A stretch of 64,000 nt of DNA from Voacanga thouarsii. Taxonomy: Eukaryota > Streptophyta > Magnoliopsida > Gentianales > Apocynaceae. A program made the position numbers and the translations under genes. This document shows, piece by piece, positions 12,401 through 24,937 of the stretch (within the stretch, counting starts at the first letter, position 1; each line of letters opens with the position of its first letter). The notes under the pieces are model-generated. The model was not told the DNA's origin and did no database searches. It worked only from the letters and a program-made list of their open reading frames with translations. The stretch lies in the NCBI GenBank assembly GCA_026120185.1, contig JANUWF010001101.1:3844001-3908000 (forward strand), read 5' to 3'.

Positions 12401-13242
12401 CCAAAATAAATGGAATGGTTCTTTTTCCATTGCAGGGCCATTGCAAATTTTTTTAACGGATTTTGTTCACCGTAAATACAATTATTGCTCATTGCAAATA
12501 TTTAATATTATAATTATTTTTATTTTAAAATAAGTATCTAATTAATTCCCATTACTTTTAAACGTGTCCTTATTTCCATGCATTCCAAAATTTTGCAACT
12601 CATAATTTTCGACGCTTATTATATAAGTGTACCTAATTTTACGATACTTATTTTTGCTAGTGTTGCTTAATTTACTAATATTTATTATATAAGATTTTTT
12701 TTCACGACACGTTTTGTATAAGTGAATCCAAATTACTGACATAAGATTTTGCTTGAGTCTCGTTTTTTGGTACACTATGATTGTGTAGAGTCCCAAATTT
12801 GGAAACACTTTCTTTATATAAAATGTCCTTAAAATGACAGAAAAAAGGGTTTTTGGTGTATAAATGGCTCGGCTAATTTAGTAGAGAAAGGAAGAAGGTC
12901 CTTTATTTGCTGCTAGTGTAATGCGACACGTAATTATGATTATATCCCTTTCTTATTGACAAAATAATCTATAACATCCCAAAAAAGTGTCTCAAAGTAA
13001 CGACATATATAGGTATGATTGCGTCCCTTTTTCTCAGCACTAATTTTTTCGTAGTGTCCCAAAATTTAGCTTCATTTGTTTTTCAATGTCCCAAAATTTA
13101 CATATGATTACTATTGTGACATTTTTTTGTACACAAAATTTCCATAAAATTTTCTACCCTTTTTGTTTTCTTGTGTTGTCATTTTTTTTTTAAATAATAC
13201 TTTTAAAGCTGCACAAACTACATTTTTTAAATTCTATAAAGC
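9431..13242. other. Long AT-rich gene-free stretch with probable retroelement relics
   Basis: No open frame worth reporting and no protein domain in either strand. Runs of A or T and short AT repeats dominate. From about 11060 to 11960 the text is reminiscent of a plant Copia LTR or leader (for example AGTGGCTCCTAATTATGAGA at ~11637), but no paired LTR, TG..CA boundary or primer-binding site could be fixed. Near 12560-13140 the phrase GTGTCCCAAAATTTA and variants recur, perhaps from an old DNA transposon end. Confidence 0.4.
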
Positions 13243-14127
13243 ATAAAATATGAAAACAACAACAACAAACTAATCCTTAGTCCCAAGAAACTTGGGGTCA
13301 GCTACAGGAACTAATACTAGGCTACGTGTGGTCATCCACATGAATCATCTCTCTCCACTTCCTTCTATCGACCGTCATACTTTCATCTAAATCTAACAAA
13401 GACATATCTCTTCTAATCACCTCTATCCATGTGTTTTAGGCTTGCCTCTACCTTGTCTAACCTATCCTGCTTCCCTCCCTCAATCCTCCTAACAGGCGCA
13501 TCCCTCGATCTTCTCTGTACATATCCAAACCAACACAAGCGACTTTCTCTTATCTTCTCCTCAATAGATGATACTTTCACTTTTTCTCTAATGGTCTTAT
13601 TTTTTACTCTATCATTTCTAGTGTATCCACACATTCACCATAACATACACATCTCAACTACTTTCATTTTGTGAGTATGACACATTTTAACTACCCAACA
13701 TTCCATACCATATAGCAAAGTAAGTCTTACATCTATTCTATAAAACTTTCCCTTTAAACTCAATGGTATATTATGATCACATAAAATACTAATAGCAATC
13801 CTCCATTTTAACCAATCCGTTGTAACTTGGTATGCAACGTTGCCATCGAGCTCTCTATCTTTCTGAATAATATATCCTAAATATTGGAAGTAATCACCTA
13901 CCGGTATATCTCTACCATCCAAAATTATATTCTAAGCTATATTTTTGCTACTACTAAACTTACATTCAATATTCTCCATTTTACTCGTACTAATTCTGAA
14001 ACCCTTGGATTCCAATGTCTGTCGCCACAACTCCAATTTAGCATTTACACCAGTTCTAGTCTTATCAATCAACACAATATCATCAGCCAACAACATACAC
14101 CATGACACATCCTCTTGCATAATTTAA
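13243..14127 (-). pseudogene. 5'-truncated RTE-type LINE, C-terminal reverse transcriptase remnant
   Basis: Minus-strand translation matches the 3' part of the near full-length RTE at 60123-63225: ADDIVLI (catalytic motif C, intact), [16 protein letters not shown], the LLYGMECW block and CWFGYVQRR. One frame covers most of it, broken by a stop near 13929, a Trp-to-stop change near 13632, and a frameshift near 13410. The 3' end is the conserved ACTTGGGGTCAGCTAC tail (on the plus strand) followed by a (CAA)n run near 13256, corresponding to the TTG-type tail of plant RTEs. Endonuclease and N-terminal RT are missing, typical of 5' truncation at insertion. Confidence 0.88.
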
Positions 14128-15545
14128 ATATTCAAACAATATATAATTCAAATATCAATATAAAAAACCAGTAAACTAATATTGGATTACAAAATGTTCA
14201 ACTAATTCCCAATGAGAAACATCTGTCCGCATCTTCAAAGTGGATGAATATTGCAAATCATTACTTTTCATATTTTAATGTCCCTGCAAATCAAATCAAA
14301 TAAAATGGTAAATATTCAAAATAATGAAATAATTTTATTAACATAAGATTAATATTTTTACAAAATTCAATAAAATAAATATGGTTAAAATTGTTTAACT
14401 AAATAAAATATTTACATAAGCTCAACCTTGTGTAGATGTAGTAAAATTGTGACTAGCCTAAAAAATTTATGCATGCCATAAAATTTAAGTGCCATAAAAC
14501 TCTGAAGTAGAAATAGTAAATTGAATGACCATATTGATAGCAACTCATCTCTGAAATTAATATTCTAAAATTAGATAGATCATTGTGCATACTGTTTAAC
14601 TCTTTTTAAAGATCATCAATCTTCTTTTCATGATCATTTTGCATGCATGTAATCTTCCTTTCATACTCTTCCTTCATGTTTGCAATCTTCGTCTCACAAC
14701 TTACATTCTTGTCATGCATTTTTTTTTTTTTTTTGTGGAGAATTACGACCTCAGGTTGTATTCTATTTTTTAGTTTAGAGTTTGGTCCAAAAATCTGTGA
14801 TTCGCGAGAAATGGAACGCATCAAGTAATCAAATTCAAAACTTAAGCAAGACTATTCATGGCAAAGGACAAAACCCATAAAAGTCATAGGAAGAGGTCTC
14901 AATGAAAATGTAAAATAATCAATACAAGCTTAATATTAAAAAAGACTAATTCCAACTAAAAAGTTTTTTCACAGCTGAAAGTACCTGAATTGAGAATGTA
15001 TCCTTTAAGATATTTCTTTACACAAGAATGTGCTTCAAAACTTGGAAAATAGGATAAATAAAGCTCACAATTAGTTTCCTTCAAGTGTGCAGAAAACTAG
15101 GCAAAAACTAAGAAATAGCTGGATTATGCAGAAAACTAAGAGCAAAAGATTAATTAAAAAAAAGTACAGAACAAAGCAAAAGAATTAAAAAAAAAAAAAA
15201 GAGTACAGAAAAAATCTCAGCACCAAAGGATTTTCACTTGTTTATCCAAATGAGATCTTAGAAGTTTCCAACTCAACAATAAGAATTGACTTTTTAATCT
15301 GCCACAAGAATGAATACCATAAGATATTGCATGCATTCAGTACAAAATGACTTTCAGCATCCCAAAAAGAAAACAAAGGATTCAAGTTGTCTCTATAGGT
15401 ACAAATGTATGCAACCAAGCACATTCGGTACAAAATGAAATGAGGCCAACAAATCCAAAAAAAAAAAAAGGATATATGCTAGGAGATGAGAAATATAAGC
15501 CTTATTCATGAAAAAGAAAAAGAATAAATAACTAAGCATAGAAGC
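14128..15545. other. Gene-free stretch left of the Copia element
   Basis: No recognised gene. A short minus-strand frame at 14606-14824 ends in a charged, coiled-coil-like segment (KEEYERKI...NDHEKKIDDL) that continues past its stop in the same frame (KELNSMHNDLSNF). This could be the tail of a decayed transposon protein, but no domain is identifiable. The last five bases (GAAGC, 15541-15545) are the left target-site duplication of the Copia element. Confidence 0.35.
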
Positions 15546-16753
15546 TGAAAAACCTTAGAGGGGGGGGGGGGGGGGTTGAATAAGGTTTTTGACAAACTAA
15601 AAATTTTCAAATCGCCTGATATACAGAATTATAAAGATCATCAAGTTTCTTGGACCAACTTTATGGTGACAAAGAAAGTTATCCAAGAACTCTTTGAGAT
15701 ATATCCAGATTTAGACAAAGAAAGAATTACAAAGCAATCAATGACTTATGAAAAGAAATGAGACACAGAATGTATAGTGGTTCGATCTACCAATATCTAC
15801 GTCCACTACCTTAAGCTCACACTTAAGGATTTTTAACTAGATTTCATTTACTCCACTTAATAAAATCAAACTATACCACATACAAGAGAGGATCACCACA
15901 CTTGATTTTTCAAAATCTCTCAATCAAACAATCATATCAAGGTTTACCCCAAATGGATTTTACACCATAACCTTGTACTATAAAGGAGATTGAATATCAA
16001 TAGAATAGTAAAAGCTCACTTGTTTGAGCATATGTTAACTGAGGTACAAAGTACAAACACTTTTATCTTTGACACAATATGAATTCACTTTGAAGCAATT
16101 GATAAAAGGAGATTTTTGTAAAATATTGAATAATAGTGTTTCTTAAAAGAATGTCACAAAACTCTTGTGTCTAATCTTGTTTAGAGGCTTTTTATAAAGC
16201 CAAAAAGTGAAGTACCAATGGCTATAAAATGGCTATCATTTTTCTATTAAATTTATCCGAGTTTTGGACTTAGGTTTCAGATGACGATGCATCCAAAATG
16301 TAAGTCCAAAATGACACTTTTTCAGGCAGAAACAATTCAACACTGTTTACAGGATTTTGGACGAATCTTTTGGATGCAGAAACATCCAAACTACTCAATC
16401 CAAAATTTTGAGATTTTTAAAATTTTGAAATCTTTTTCTTTGTGTGCTTCAAGGTTGAAATCAATTGAATCAAAAGGTAAAAGGACATAGGAATTAATAA
16501 GAAATATCTTAATAACACTTCCTAGTCTAAAGTTTTTCTATAAGGACTTCTTGGTATGCAACCTCATATACTTTGAACTTCTTTTTTATCTTCCATATTT
16601 GAATTTCATTGCTCAAGAGTTGCTTAACAATCATATTTGAATGCCTTAGAAGAATTGAGGTCAAACATGTCTAGCACATATAGATTACATAAGTTAGTTC
16701 ACATCAATATTTGTCATGAGTTAAAATATAGGAAAAAACCCTTAGGGTTAACA
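15546..16753 (-). repeat. 3' LTR of the Copia element
   Basis: 1208 bp, TG...CA, lying at low coordinates because the element is on the minus strand. It matches 24952-26144 throughout. It contains a 16-G run at 15560-15575 where the other LTR has only five G, which explains most of the length difference. Confidence 0.92.
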
Positions 16754-16754
16754 A

Positions 16755-16767
16755 TCTCCCCCTTTTT
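16755..16767 (-). other. Polypurine tract of the Copia element
   Basis: Minus-strand AAAAAGGGGGAGAT directly before the 3' LTR, where plus-strand DNA synthesis would be primed. It contains AGGGGGAG, the conserved Sirevirus tract. Related tracts occur upstream at 17655-17663 and 17769-17782 (TTCTCCCC on the plus strand), the latter followed by the same TTGTCATCA-type context. Confidence 0.8.
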
Positions 16768-16791
16768 GAGTGATGACAAACTTGATAAAAA

Positions 16792-16826
<35 letters not shown>

Positions 16827-16923
16827 AACACTAATATGTATAGAGTGAACATGTTGATCGAGAGAGAGACGAATATTTTTTAATGAAATGCAGTCTCTCA
16901 TATCCGGACTCGAGGAGTGCTTA

Positions 16924-16971
<48 letters not shown>

Positions 16972-18181
16972 AGAATAAACATAGCTCAATAAGCCTATAG
17001 CCTATCCTATCTCCATATCCTTTCGATTATTTAAAAAGAGATAATGATTTAATAAATTTTATAAAGGAGATATAACTGGTAAGTTAAACAATGAGATGCT
17101 CCTCCTTAATATTTGCATATTTCAAAATGATAGGGAAAACTGAAATCAAATGTCCAAAACATTTGTGAATGCGAGTATGTATAAAACCCTTATGGATGCG
17201 AGTTTTGGATGTCCAAAAAATGTGTCCCCAAAATAGTATGAATCTTAAAAAATTTTTGGATCAATGAAGTATGAGTCCAAAACTCCCCTTGACATACTGC
17301 ACGGGAAAATGGATTACATAAAGACAATATTCCTTCTGATCGAAAATTTTGTCACAGGATCATATCACTTCTTATCTAATCTCAAAGATGCCTTAAATAT
17401 GAAAAGATTACTTTTAGATAAAAAGATTTGAGTGACCATAAACTGAAATCAGAGATGATCAATTTTTATATCAAGTAGTTCATAAAGAAAATCAAATCAA
17501 GCACAAGGTACTATAAGCAGAAGTTTAGCCAAAAATTATCCCGATATTCCAAGCAGAAACATCCATATCCAATAAAGCAAATATTTTCAGTTAGTTTATA
17601 TTATTAACAATTTTCCAGACAGTATCATATCAGTTCATATCAGATCAATTCAATCTTCTCCCCAAGATTGTCCAAACAATATCATATCAGTTCATATCGT
17701 CCTAGTCATTCAGATCAGTTCATATCAATTCAATATGCATCATAACAGTTCATATCAGATCAGTTCTATCTTCTCCCCTTTTGTCATCAATCAAAAAAAG
17801 TAATAGCAGAAAGAAAGTGGAAGAAATAGAATCTAGATAGATTAGAATTTAAGCAATATATAGAATTTTAGCAGCTATCCTTATGCATAATTGAAAGACA
17901 GGAAAGTAAATTATTCAATCTGCAAAAAGTAAATTTTTTATGATATTAAAGAGATATCAATTGAAGATTATGCTACCCAATTGGTCTTCTTAGGAGATGT
18001 TAATGGTTTCAGCTTTTGATAAGGCACCCTTTTTTTAGTGTTGACCAGCAATCCTGTTGGATTTCCTTTTCACCACCACATGCTTTTGTCTCTTACCATA
18101 AGAGACATGTGGTTTAGAGAATGCAGAATGTGCTACAATTTCCTTAATCGGAGATTTTTTCTGGGTTTGCTCAGTAGCATG
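16768..18181. other. Copia 3' non-coding region with simple repeats
   Basis: Lies between the third ORF and the 3' LTR. It contains an (AT)n run (about 16797-16822), a (GA)n run (about 16927-16968) and a cluster of degenerate repeats of CAGTTCATATCAGATCA between about 17620 and 17765, interleaved with the extra polypurine-like tracts. No coding capacity. Confidence 0.7.
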
Positions 18182-19537
18182 CTATTCCTTCACGGCAGGC
18201 AGATCAGTTTCTTTTTCAATAACTGGTTCATCTATTGTTTCCTTTTCTTGAGCAGACATTGTAGGGGTAGGCACTGGTGCATCTATTTTTGCAATCTTCT
18301 CTACTGCAATCAATCTATTTCCAAGACTTTGAAGCTCAGAACTGAAATTATCCAATTTTACAGCCAGTGAGTTGATAGCATCTAATATACTTACAGATAA
18401 TCCCTTATCCTTTTCTTTCCCCTTAGCAGAGGATTCTGCCTGAGGATCATCTTTAAGATTTCTTTTTTTTCCAACAATAGGAACAAACTTTCCTTCTGCT
18501 TTAATTTTCATCAAAATTTCTCTTTCTTTACCCTCAATGTCTCTCAGCAACTTCCATTCATTACCCATTCTCACATAACCTATTCTCTCAAAAGAGTCAA
18601 AGATGTAAACATTCATCTTTGTCGAATCACTAGGAACTGAATTTAAATCAACATGAAAACGACTGAACACTCTAGATAACAGATTTCCATAAGGCAGAGC
18701 TTTGCTTGATGTATTCATTGATTGCAACATTAATTTAGTAGCTAAAAACCCAAAGTTTATTTGCCTTCTCTCTGCCAAGGCCAACATGATTACCATTTGC
18801 AGGATGCTTATGGAGGTCTTATGTCCATAGCTCGAAACCACCATAGTGGAAACCATATGGTGCAAAATTCTTCCAACTCCATTAAGCCATTTGGTACTTC
18901 TGTTACCAGAGTTCCCAAAACTTTTCCCTCCAGTAAAGATTTCCTCAAATTTCTTCAAATAAAAAATATCATTTCCCTCTGAAAATTTGTTCAACTCAAA
19001 ATGTTGAATTCCAGCATCCCTCACATCACAGATCCTATTTAACAAATAGTGATCAAACTCAATATCTTTTCCTTTAACTTTTGACACATACCATCGAATC
19101 ATGAAACCTCCCCCAGTTTCCTCAAGACGGCCTTTTCTTAAATTAGCATAAAATTCTCAAACAAGTGGAGTAAATAATTTCTCATCGACAGAAAGTAAAC
19201 TACCCCATCTAATGTTTTCAAACATATCCAATACATTTGAAAGATTTAGAAAGGCCAAAGGATTAGCATGGTATCCAGAAATAACCATTCTATTCCTTGA
19301 AACCTAGTCATTATAATCAGTTTCACATTTAGAGTCTATGAAACGGAATACCTGATTTCCAGAACTCACTTGTTCTGAAGAAGACTTTGATGAGTCGTAG
19401 TGTGATGATGAGAAGTCTAGTTGAGGGGAGACTTCTTTCCCTTTCGCTTTGCTTGCAGTTGAACCCTTCTTCTTCATCTTTGAATATATTTTGTGCCCCT
19501 TCTTGGGCTTTGGTACCGAAGATTTCGTTTTCGCCAT
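18182..19537 (-). pseudogene. Third ORF of the Copia element, plant-transposon-protein-like (Transposase_32-type)
   Basis: Located downstream of pol and upstream of the 3' LTR, on the same strand as gag-pol, the place where Sireviruses carry an extra (sometimes called env-like) ORF. One frame runs from an ATG at 19537 to a stop at 18182, about 450 codons, interrupted by only two in-frame stops (TAG near 19301, TGA near 19155). The N-terminus is Lys/Ser-rich (MAKTKSSVPKPKKGHK). The middle, with EFYANLRKGRLEE followed by KGKDIEFDHYLLN, resembles the 'putative plant transposon protein' domain family. The C-terminal third is charged, with a short heptad-like stretch (INSLAVKLDNFSSELQSLGN). No signal peptide or transmembrane helix is visible, so an envelope role is not supported. 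Function unknown; the family assignment is from memory of its motif pattern. Confidence 0.7.
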
Positions 19538-20130
19538 TCATAAGATTAAGGCTTTTTCTTTTTTGGACTGGCGGTTTTATTTGAGGAAGAAGAACACAGA
19601 GAGTTTTGAAGGATGTTGATTACAAGGATTTGGAGAAAAATTAGAGTGCTTTGAATGTCTGGAGAAATGTGATATAGAGTGCATTGAAAAGATAAATTTA
19701 TCACAAAATTTAGAGAAACGCGCAAACCAACTTTTTGAAATTCAAAAATTAGAATTTGGAGAAATATAGAGTATATAAAAATGTTTTGGATTTTGACCCA
19801 ACTTGAAATAATCATCCAATCGAGACCTTTTCAAAAATGCATTTTAGATGCAGGATTTGGACTTAAATACTACGTCCAATCAATTGTTGGTGTGATTTGG
19901 ATACAAACACTGTATCCAAAAAAACTTTTTCTTCACTAATCCTGTAAAATAAAGACGACTTATGCCAAAAGGTTAGTTATCAGATTTTTGTAATTTCCAA
20001 ACCTCTTCTCAGATTATTGAATCTTTCTTCAACTAGAGGTTTAGTAAAGATATTTGCAAGTTGTCAATCAGTTGAAATATATTCAACACACACATCGCCT
20101 TTGAGCACATGATCTTGAATGAAATGATGT

Positions 20131-21807
20131 TTAACTTCTATATTGAACGGGATTTTTTGTTAGATTGATAACACATGTATTGTCACACAATATAGGTACG
20201 CAATTAAAGTTAAGACTAAAATCTAGCAATGTATTCTTCATCCATAAAATTTGAGCACAACAACTGCTGGCTGTGATGTATTCAGTCATAGTGGTGGATA
20301 AGGATACACACGCCTGCTTTTTGCTGTGCCATGACACAAGAGAGTGTCCAAGAAATTGACAATGGCCACTAGTACTTTTTCTTTCAACTTTATCACCTGC
20401 ATAATCTGTATCAGTGTATCCTATAAGATCAAATGTGTTAGTGTGAGGATACTATAAGCCATAATCATATGTGCCAATTAGATATCAAAGTATGTGTTTT
20501 ACTGCACATAGATGTGATTCCTTTAGACAAGATTGAAAATGAGCACAAAGACATACAGAAAACATAATGTCTAGTCGACTAGCGGTAAGATAGAGTAGGC
20601 TGCCAATCATATCTCTATACTTATGTTCATCTACTTTCTTACCATTTTCATCTTGATCAAGTTTTATAGAAGTACTCATAGGTGTGCAGATTTCTTTTGC
20701 TTCATTCATTCCAAACCTTTTGAGCAACTCATTTGCATATTTAGCTTGATTTATGAAGATTCTATCCTTGGTTTACTTAATTTGCAATCCGAGGAAGAAG
20801 CTTAGTTCTCCCATCATACTCATTTCAAATTCTTGCTGCATTATTTTAGCAAACATATTGCACAAAGAGTCATTAGCAGCACAAAAAATGATATCATCAA
20901 TATAGATTTGAACAATTAGTAGATCACCAGAATTATCAGATTTGATGAACAAGGTGCTATCGATCAAGCTTCTTGAAAAACATTTTGAAATCAAGAAACC
21001 ACTAAGCCTCCATACCAAGTTCTTAGAGTTTACTTTAATCCATAAAGAGCTTTAAAAAATTTGAAAATGTAATTTGGAAAGTGCTTATGAATAAAACCAG
21101 GAAGTTGTTTAACATATACTTTCTCCTCAATAAAACCATTTAGGAATGCACTCTTAACATTTATTTGATAGAGCATGAAATTTTTTAAGGATACAAAAAC
21201 AAGAAGCATTCTTATAGATTCTAGTCTAACAACAGGAGCAAATGTCTCATCATAATCAATACCTTCTTCTTGATTAAATCCCTAATCTAGCTTTATTTCT
21301 GATCACAGCTCCATTTTCATCAAGTTTGTTTCTAAATACCCATTTGGTATCAATAACAGAACGATCAAAAGGTCTAGAAACAAGTTTCCAAACTTGATTT
21401 CTTTCAAATTGGTTTAATTCTTCTTGTATAGCAACAATCCAAAACTCATCATGCAATGCTATATCAATACAGTTAAGTTCTATATTTGAGAAAAGAGCAA
21501 AGTTGTCAAAGAAATACCATCTAGTTTTAGCTCCATAGTTTGGATCACCAATGATTTGTTCTTTGAGATGACCTGTTTTGTTTTTCCAATCTTTTAGCAA
21601 TTGTTGATTCGTAAAATCTTCAATTTGTTCTTTTCTTTGTTCAGCTTGTAGCTCTTCAATTTCTTCTTTTTTTGCATGAGTATCTAGCGGTGGAGCTTTG
21701 AGTTGATCTATTCTAGCTTCCTTTGAACTTCCTACATCATCATCATCATCTCTTTTTGAAGAATAAATGTTAGATTCATCAAACACAACATGCACAGATT
21801 CCTCCAC
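20131..21807 (-). pseudogene. Copia pol: reverse transcriptase and RNase H part
   Basis: Minus-strand pieces in one frame. The RT N-terminus is at ~21290-21480 (Copia-type WIVAIQEELNQFERNQVW and TKWVFRNKLDENG). The palm carries the intact catalytic motif YIDDIIF (near 20890). The thumb/connection is at 20485-20727 (RFGMNEAKEICTPMS, YRDMIGSLLYLT). RNase H is at 20131-20337 (SWHSKKQACVSLSTTMTEYI, CDNTCVINL). Stops or small shifts occur near 21273, 20770 and 20480. Copia RT copies genomic RNA into DNA in cytoplasmic particles; this copy is broken by nonsense changes although its YIDD is preserved. Confidence 0.9.
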
Positions 21808-22710
21808 ACAAAGATTCTTTTGTTGTACACTCTATATGCCTTTTTGTTGGAAGAGTATCCAAGAAATATGACCTTATCGGACTTGCTATCAAATTTTTCA
21901 ATATTGTCTCGAGTATTAAGGATAAAACATTTACAACCAAACACTTTAAAACAAGAAATTAATGGAGTTTTTATCAAATATAAGTTCAAAAGGAGTTTTT
22001 CTCAAAAACGGTCTCAGCATAACTCGATTTACTATATAGTAAGCTGTATTAACAGCTTCAGCCCAAAAGTATTTTGGAAGTGCATTTTCACAAAGCCTTG
22101 ATTTAGCCATTTCTTATAAAGTGCGATTTTTCCTCTCAACAACACTATTTTGTTGAGGAGTTTTGGCTGTTGAAAAATTGTGAAAGACTACATTTTCATC
22201 ACAGAAGTGAGTAAATTCATTGTTGCAAAATTCTTTACCATTATCACTTCTTATAGAAATCAGTTTGTATCCAATCGAGTTTTGGACGTATTTAATTAGT
22301 TTCAAAAATTTAGAAAAGGCTTCATCCTTCTATCCAAGAAATAAAGTCCAAGTGAATCTAAAAAAATCATCAACAAGTACATTTGCATATTTCGTACCTC
22401 CAAAACTTATAATCCTCATTAGTCCAAACAAATTCATATAAATTAATTCAAGAAGTTTTGAGGTTGAAATCATTTTATTGGGTTTAGAGGAGATTTTGAT
22501 TTGTTTTTCAAATTGGCATGCATCACAAATTTTGCTTTTATCAAACTTCATTTTGGACAGTCCCCTAACAAGCTCTTTTGAAGACAGTTTATTTAGTAAA
22601 TCAAAATATACATGACCTAATATTATATGCCAAAGATAACCATCATTATCATGAACGGATAGGCATCTAATACCATTAGCTATAAGGTCATTTAGACAGA
22701 ATACATACAC
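21732..22710 (-). pseudogene. Copia pol: GAG-pre-integrase and integrase part
   Basis: The zinc-binding HHCC module is visible (LWHIILGHVYFD ... CDACQFEKQ). It is followed by the catalytic core with its first Asp in LVDDFFRFTW, the second in IRSDNGKEF and the Glu in TPQQNSVVERKNRTL, so the D,D-35-E residues appear intact. The C-terminal FKVFGCKCFILN ... FLGYSSNKKAYRVYN block is the Copia integrase end. Most is in the same frame as RT, but the C-terminal block (21732-21989) is in another frame, and a stop lies near 22325. The integrase would insert the cDNA; this copy cannot make it in one piece. Confidence 0.9.
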
Positions 22711-22736
22711 ATTTTCAAAACGTTTGGCAGTAAAGA

Positions 22737-23039
22737 TTATTTCAGATTTGAGCTGTCCATTATAGAATAAGAATCCTTTTCAAAGATGACTTTGCGGCCA
22801 TTATCACATAGTTGGCTAATGCTAAACAAGTTATATTTCAAATCATCAATAAGTAATACTTGTTTTATAATGGTTAATGAACCTTTACCAATATTACCAA
22901 TGCCAAGAATCTTTCCTTTCTTCTTGTCTCCAAATGTAACGAATTCTTTATTTGTGGTCTGTATATCCTCTAACAAAGCTGCGTTTCTAGTCATGTGTCT
23001 TGAACAACCGCTGTCCAAGAACCACTTGGTGAAGCTCAA
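22737..23039 (-). pseudogene. Copia pol: aspartic protease part
   Basis: Contains WFLDSGCSRHMT, the catalytic DSG of Copia proteases, followed by VTFGDKKKGKILGIGNIGKG and LLIDDLKYNLFSISQLCD. It lies in a different frame from gag and RT, so a frameshift separates it from both neighbours. The protease would cleave the Gag-Pol polyprotein. Confidence 0.88.
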
Positions 23040-23364
23040 AGAATGTGCCTATACATGAGAAAATTGAATGATACATTTTCTTGGGTTCATGAAGGTTAGT
23101 AACAATTCCTTTGATTTTCTAGAATGTTATTCCACCGGATTCCACTTTTCTTTTAATAAGACATCTCAATACTCTATGTCCTGGTTTTTCATAATATGTG
23201 CAAGCTTTGTGTGTTGGGTAACATAAGGCAGATTTAACAAATTGAGACTTGTTATTTTTATCCATATTTTCATGTTCATATCCTAAGCCATTTCGATTTC
23301 CAGCATTAACAAATCTAGACTTGTGAATTTTGTCCTTATTCTCATGTCTATATCCTAAACCATT

Positions 23365-23814
23365 TCAATTTCCAACTTGATGTTGAGTTCCGAGTAATTT
23401 TTCCAGATTGCTTTTACCATTTGTGAATTTTTTAATACAAGTGGTAAGATCATTGACTTTATTTTTCATGTCATTAAACGTGCTAACCATACTTTCAAGA
23501 GTTGGAATTCTATCACACAAATTTCTATTTTCCAGAGATGCATATTGTAAAGTAGTCAAGATCACATCTTTTTCAATAATAGCATTCACATGTGACTCAA
23601 GAGACATTTTGTTATCATTTAACAACAATTCGTTCTCTTTTATCAAACAGTTAATCTTCAACTTCATTTCTTTATTTTTTCTAGATAGTTTTTTTAGTTC
23701 ATGAAAAATATTAATTAACAACTCATTCGGATCATCATACTTTTCAGTCATAGATATAAGTGAATTCGACATGAAATTAGTTGTAGTAAAGTTTACCTCA
23801 TTTTTCATGGCCAT
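23365..23814 (-). pseudogene. Copia gag-pol linker with coiled coil
   Basis: A 149-codon open stretch in the same frame as gag, rich in Lys/Glu/Asn/Leu with heptad character (IFHELKKLSRKNKEMKLK, LENRNLCDRIPTLESM). A coiled-coil extension between the zinc knuckle and the protease is usual in SIRE-type Gag. Between this and the main gag block (about 23960-24000) the CCHC knuckle is degraded: only parts such as DCKSIEYFIADC remain, with the His replaced by Tyr. Confidence 0.75.
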
Positions 23815-24027
23815 GAAACATATGTTGGCAGTTTCATTCTCAGAATCTTCATCTTTAGATTCAGTCCCATTTAAGTCCTAAGTTCCCATCAATCCTTTAC
23901 CTTTCTTTGCCTTCAGGTCTTTCTTCTTTCTAAGCACTCTTCCTTCCTTACCTTTTGCAACTGAACAATCAGCAATGAAGTATTCAATACTTTTACAATC
24001 ATAACTTTGAGATTTGAATGCGGGAGT

Positions 24028-24891
24028 TTATTCTTTCTTTCTTACGAACTTTTTTCCTCTTTTGTAGTTCCCTTTGTTAAACATTCTTCTGAATTTTTTT
24101 GCTATCATAGCTAAATCTTCATTGTCCATTTTCATACCCTCACTACTGTCCAATAGACTTATTTCTTCATCTTTATTTTCAACTTTCAATGCTATTCCTT
24201 TTTTGCCTCGATCATGATCGTCAGAATCTTGAAAACTTTTAAGTTTCATCTCATGTGTTAAAAGAGATTCGATTAGCTCTTCGGTTAGTAAGGACTTCAA
24301 ATCCTTGAATTCTTCCACTGCAAGAACTTTAGGCTGCCAGCTTTTAGGTAAGGCATCCAGAATTTTTCGATTTTGTTCCCCAAGAGAATAAACCTTCCCG
24401 TAGGATTTGAGACTATTTGTGATATTAGTGAATCTCGTAAACATATCAGTGATGCTTTTATTCGGCTTCATTGTGAATAATTCATAATCATGAATTAGAA
24501 GCCCTAGTTTTGATTCTTTAACTTAGTTTGTTCCCTCATAGGTGACTTCAAGTAATTTTCACATTTCATGGGCTGAATCACAACTACTAACTCGATTGTA
24601 TTCAGTTGTATCTAGTGCACAACATAAAATGTTCATAGCCTGAAAATTTAAAGTCATCTTAGCATTGTCTTCAATACTAAACTCATCATTCTGTTTAGGT
24701 AATTTTATGCCATCAACAATTTTTGACGGAATAAAAGGACATTTCTCTATCAAATTTCATAACTCAAAGTTGATAGAATACACATAAATTTTCATTCTAT
24801 TTTTTCAAAATGTGTAGTTGTCTCCATTGAATAAAGGAGGTCGATTTGTTGAAGATCCTTCAATATATGGAAGAGATAATGAGTTTGCCAT
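24028..24891 (-). pseudogene. Copia gag (UBN2-type capsid)
   Basis: Starts at ATG 24891 (MANSLSLPYIEGSS, then FNGDNYTF) shortly inside the primer-binding site. The first lesion is a Trp-to-stop change just after that motif. Further blocks in the same frame are NFQAMNILCCALDTTEYNRVS...CDSAHEM (24559-24753) and a second with RFTNITNSLKSYGK, ALPKSWQPKVLAVEEFKDL and LTEELIESLLTHEMKL (24028-24471). These are the UBN2/gag-polypeptide motifs of Copia elements. Gag forms the virus-like particle. At least two stops make it non-functional. Confidence 0.9.
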
Positions 24892-24937
24892 GAAGATCTT
24901 TTCTACAGGGTTGTTAAACTAAGAATATGTAGACCAA

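Noticed and set aside
14606..14824. Coiled-coil gene
   Set aside because: Too short, interrupted, and no domain; perhaps a transposon relic but unsupported.
18182..19537. Envelope gene of a virus-like Copia element
   Set aside because: No signal peptide, transmembrane helix or glycosylation-rich ectodomain; position alone does not support it.
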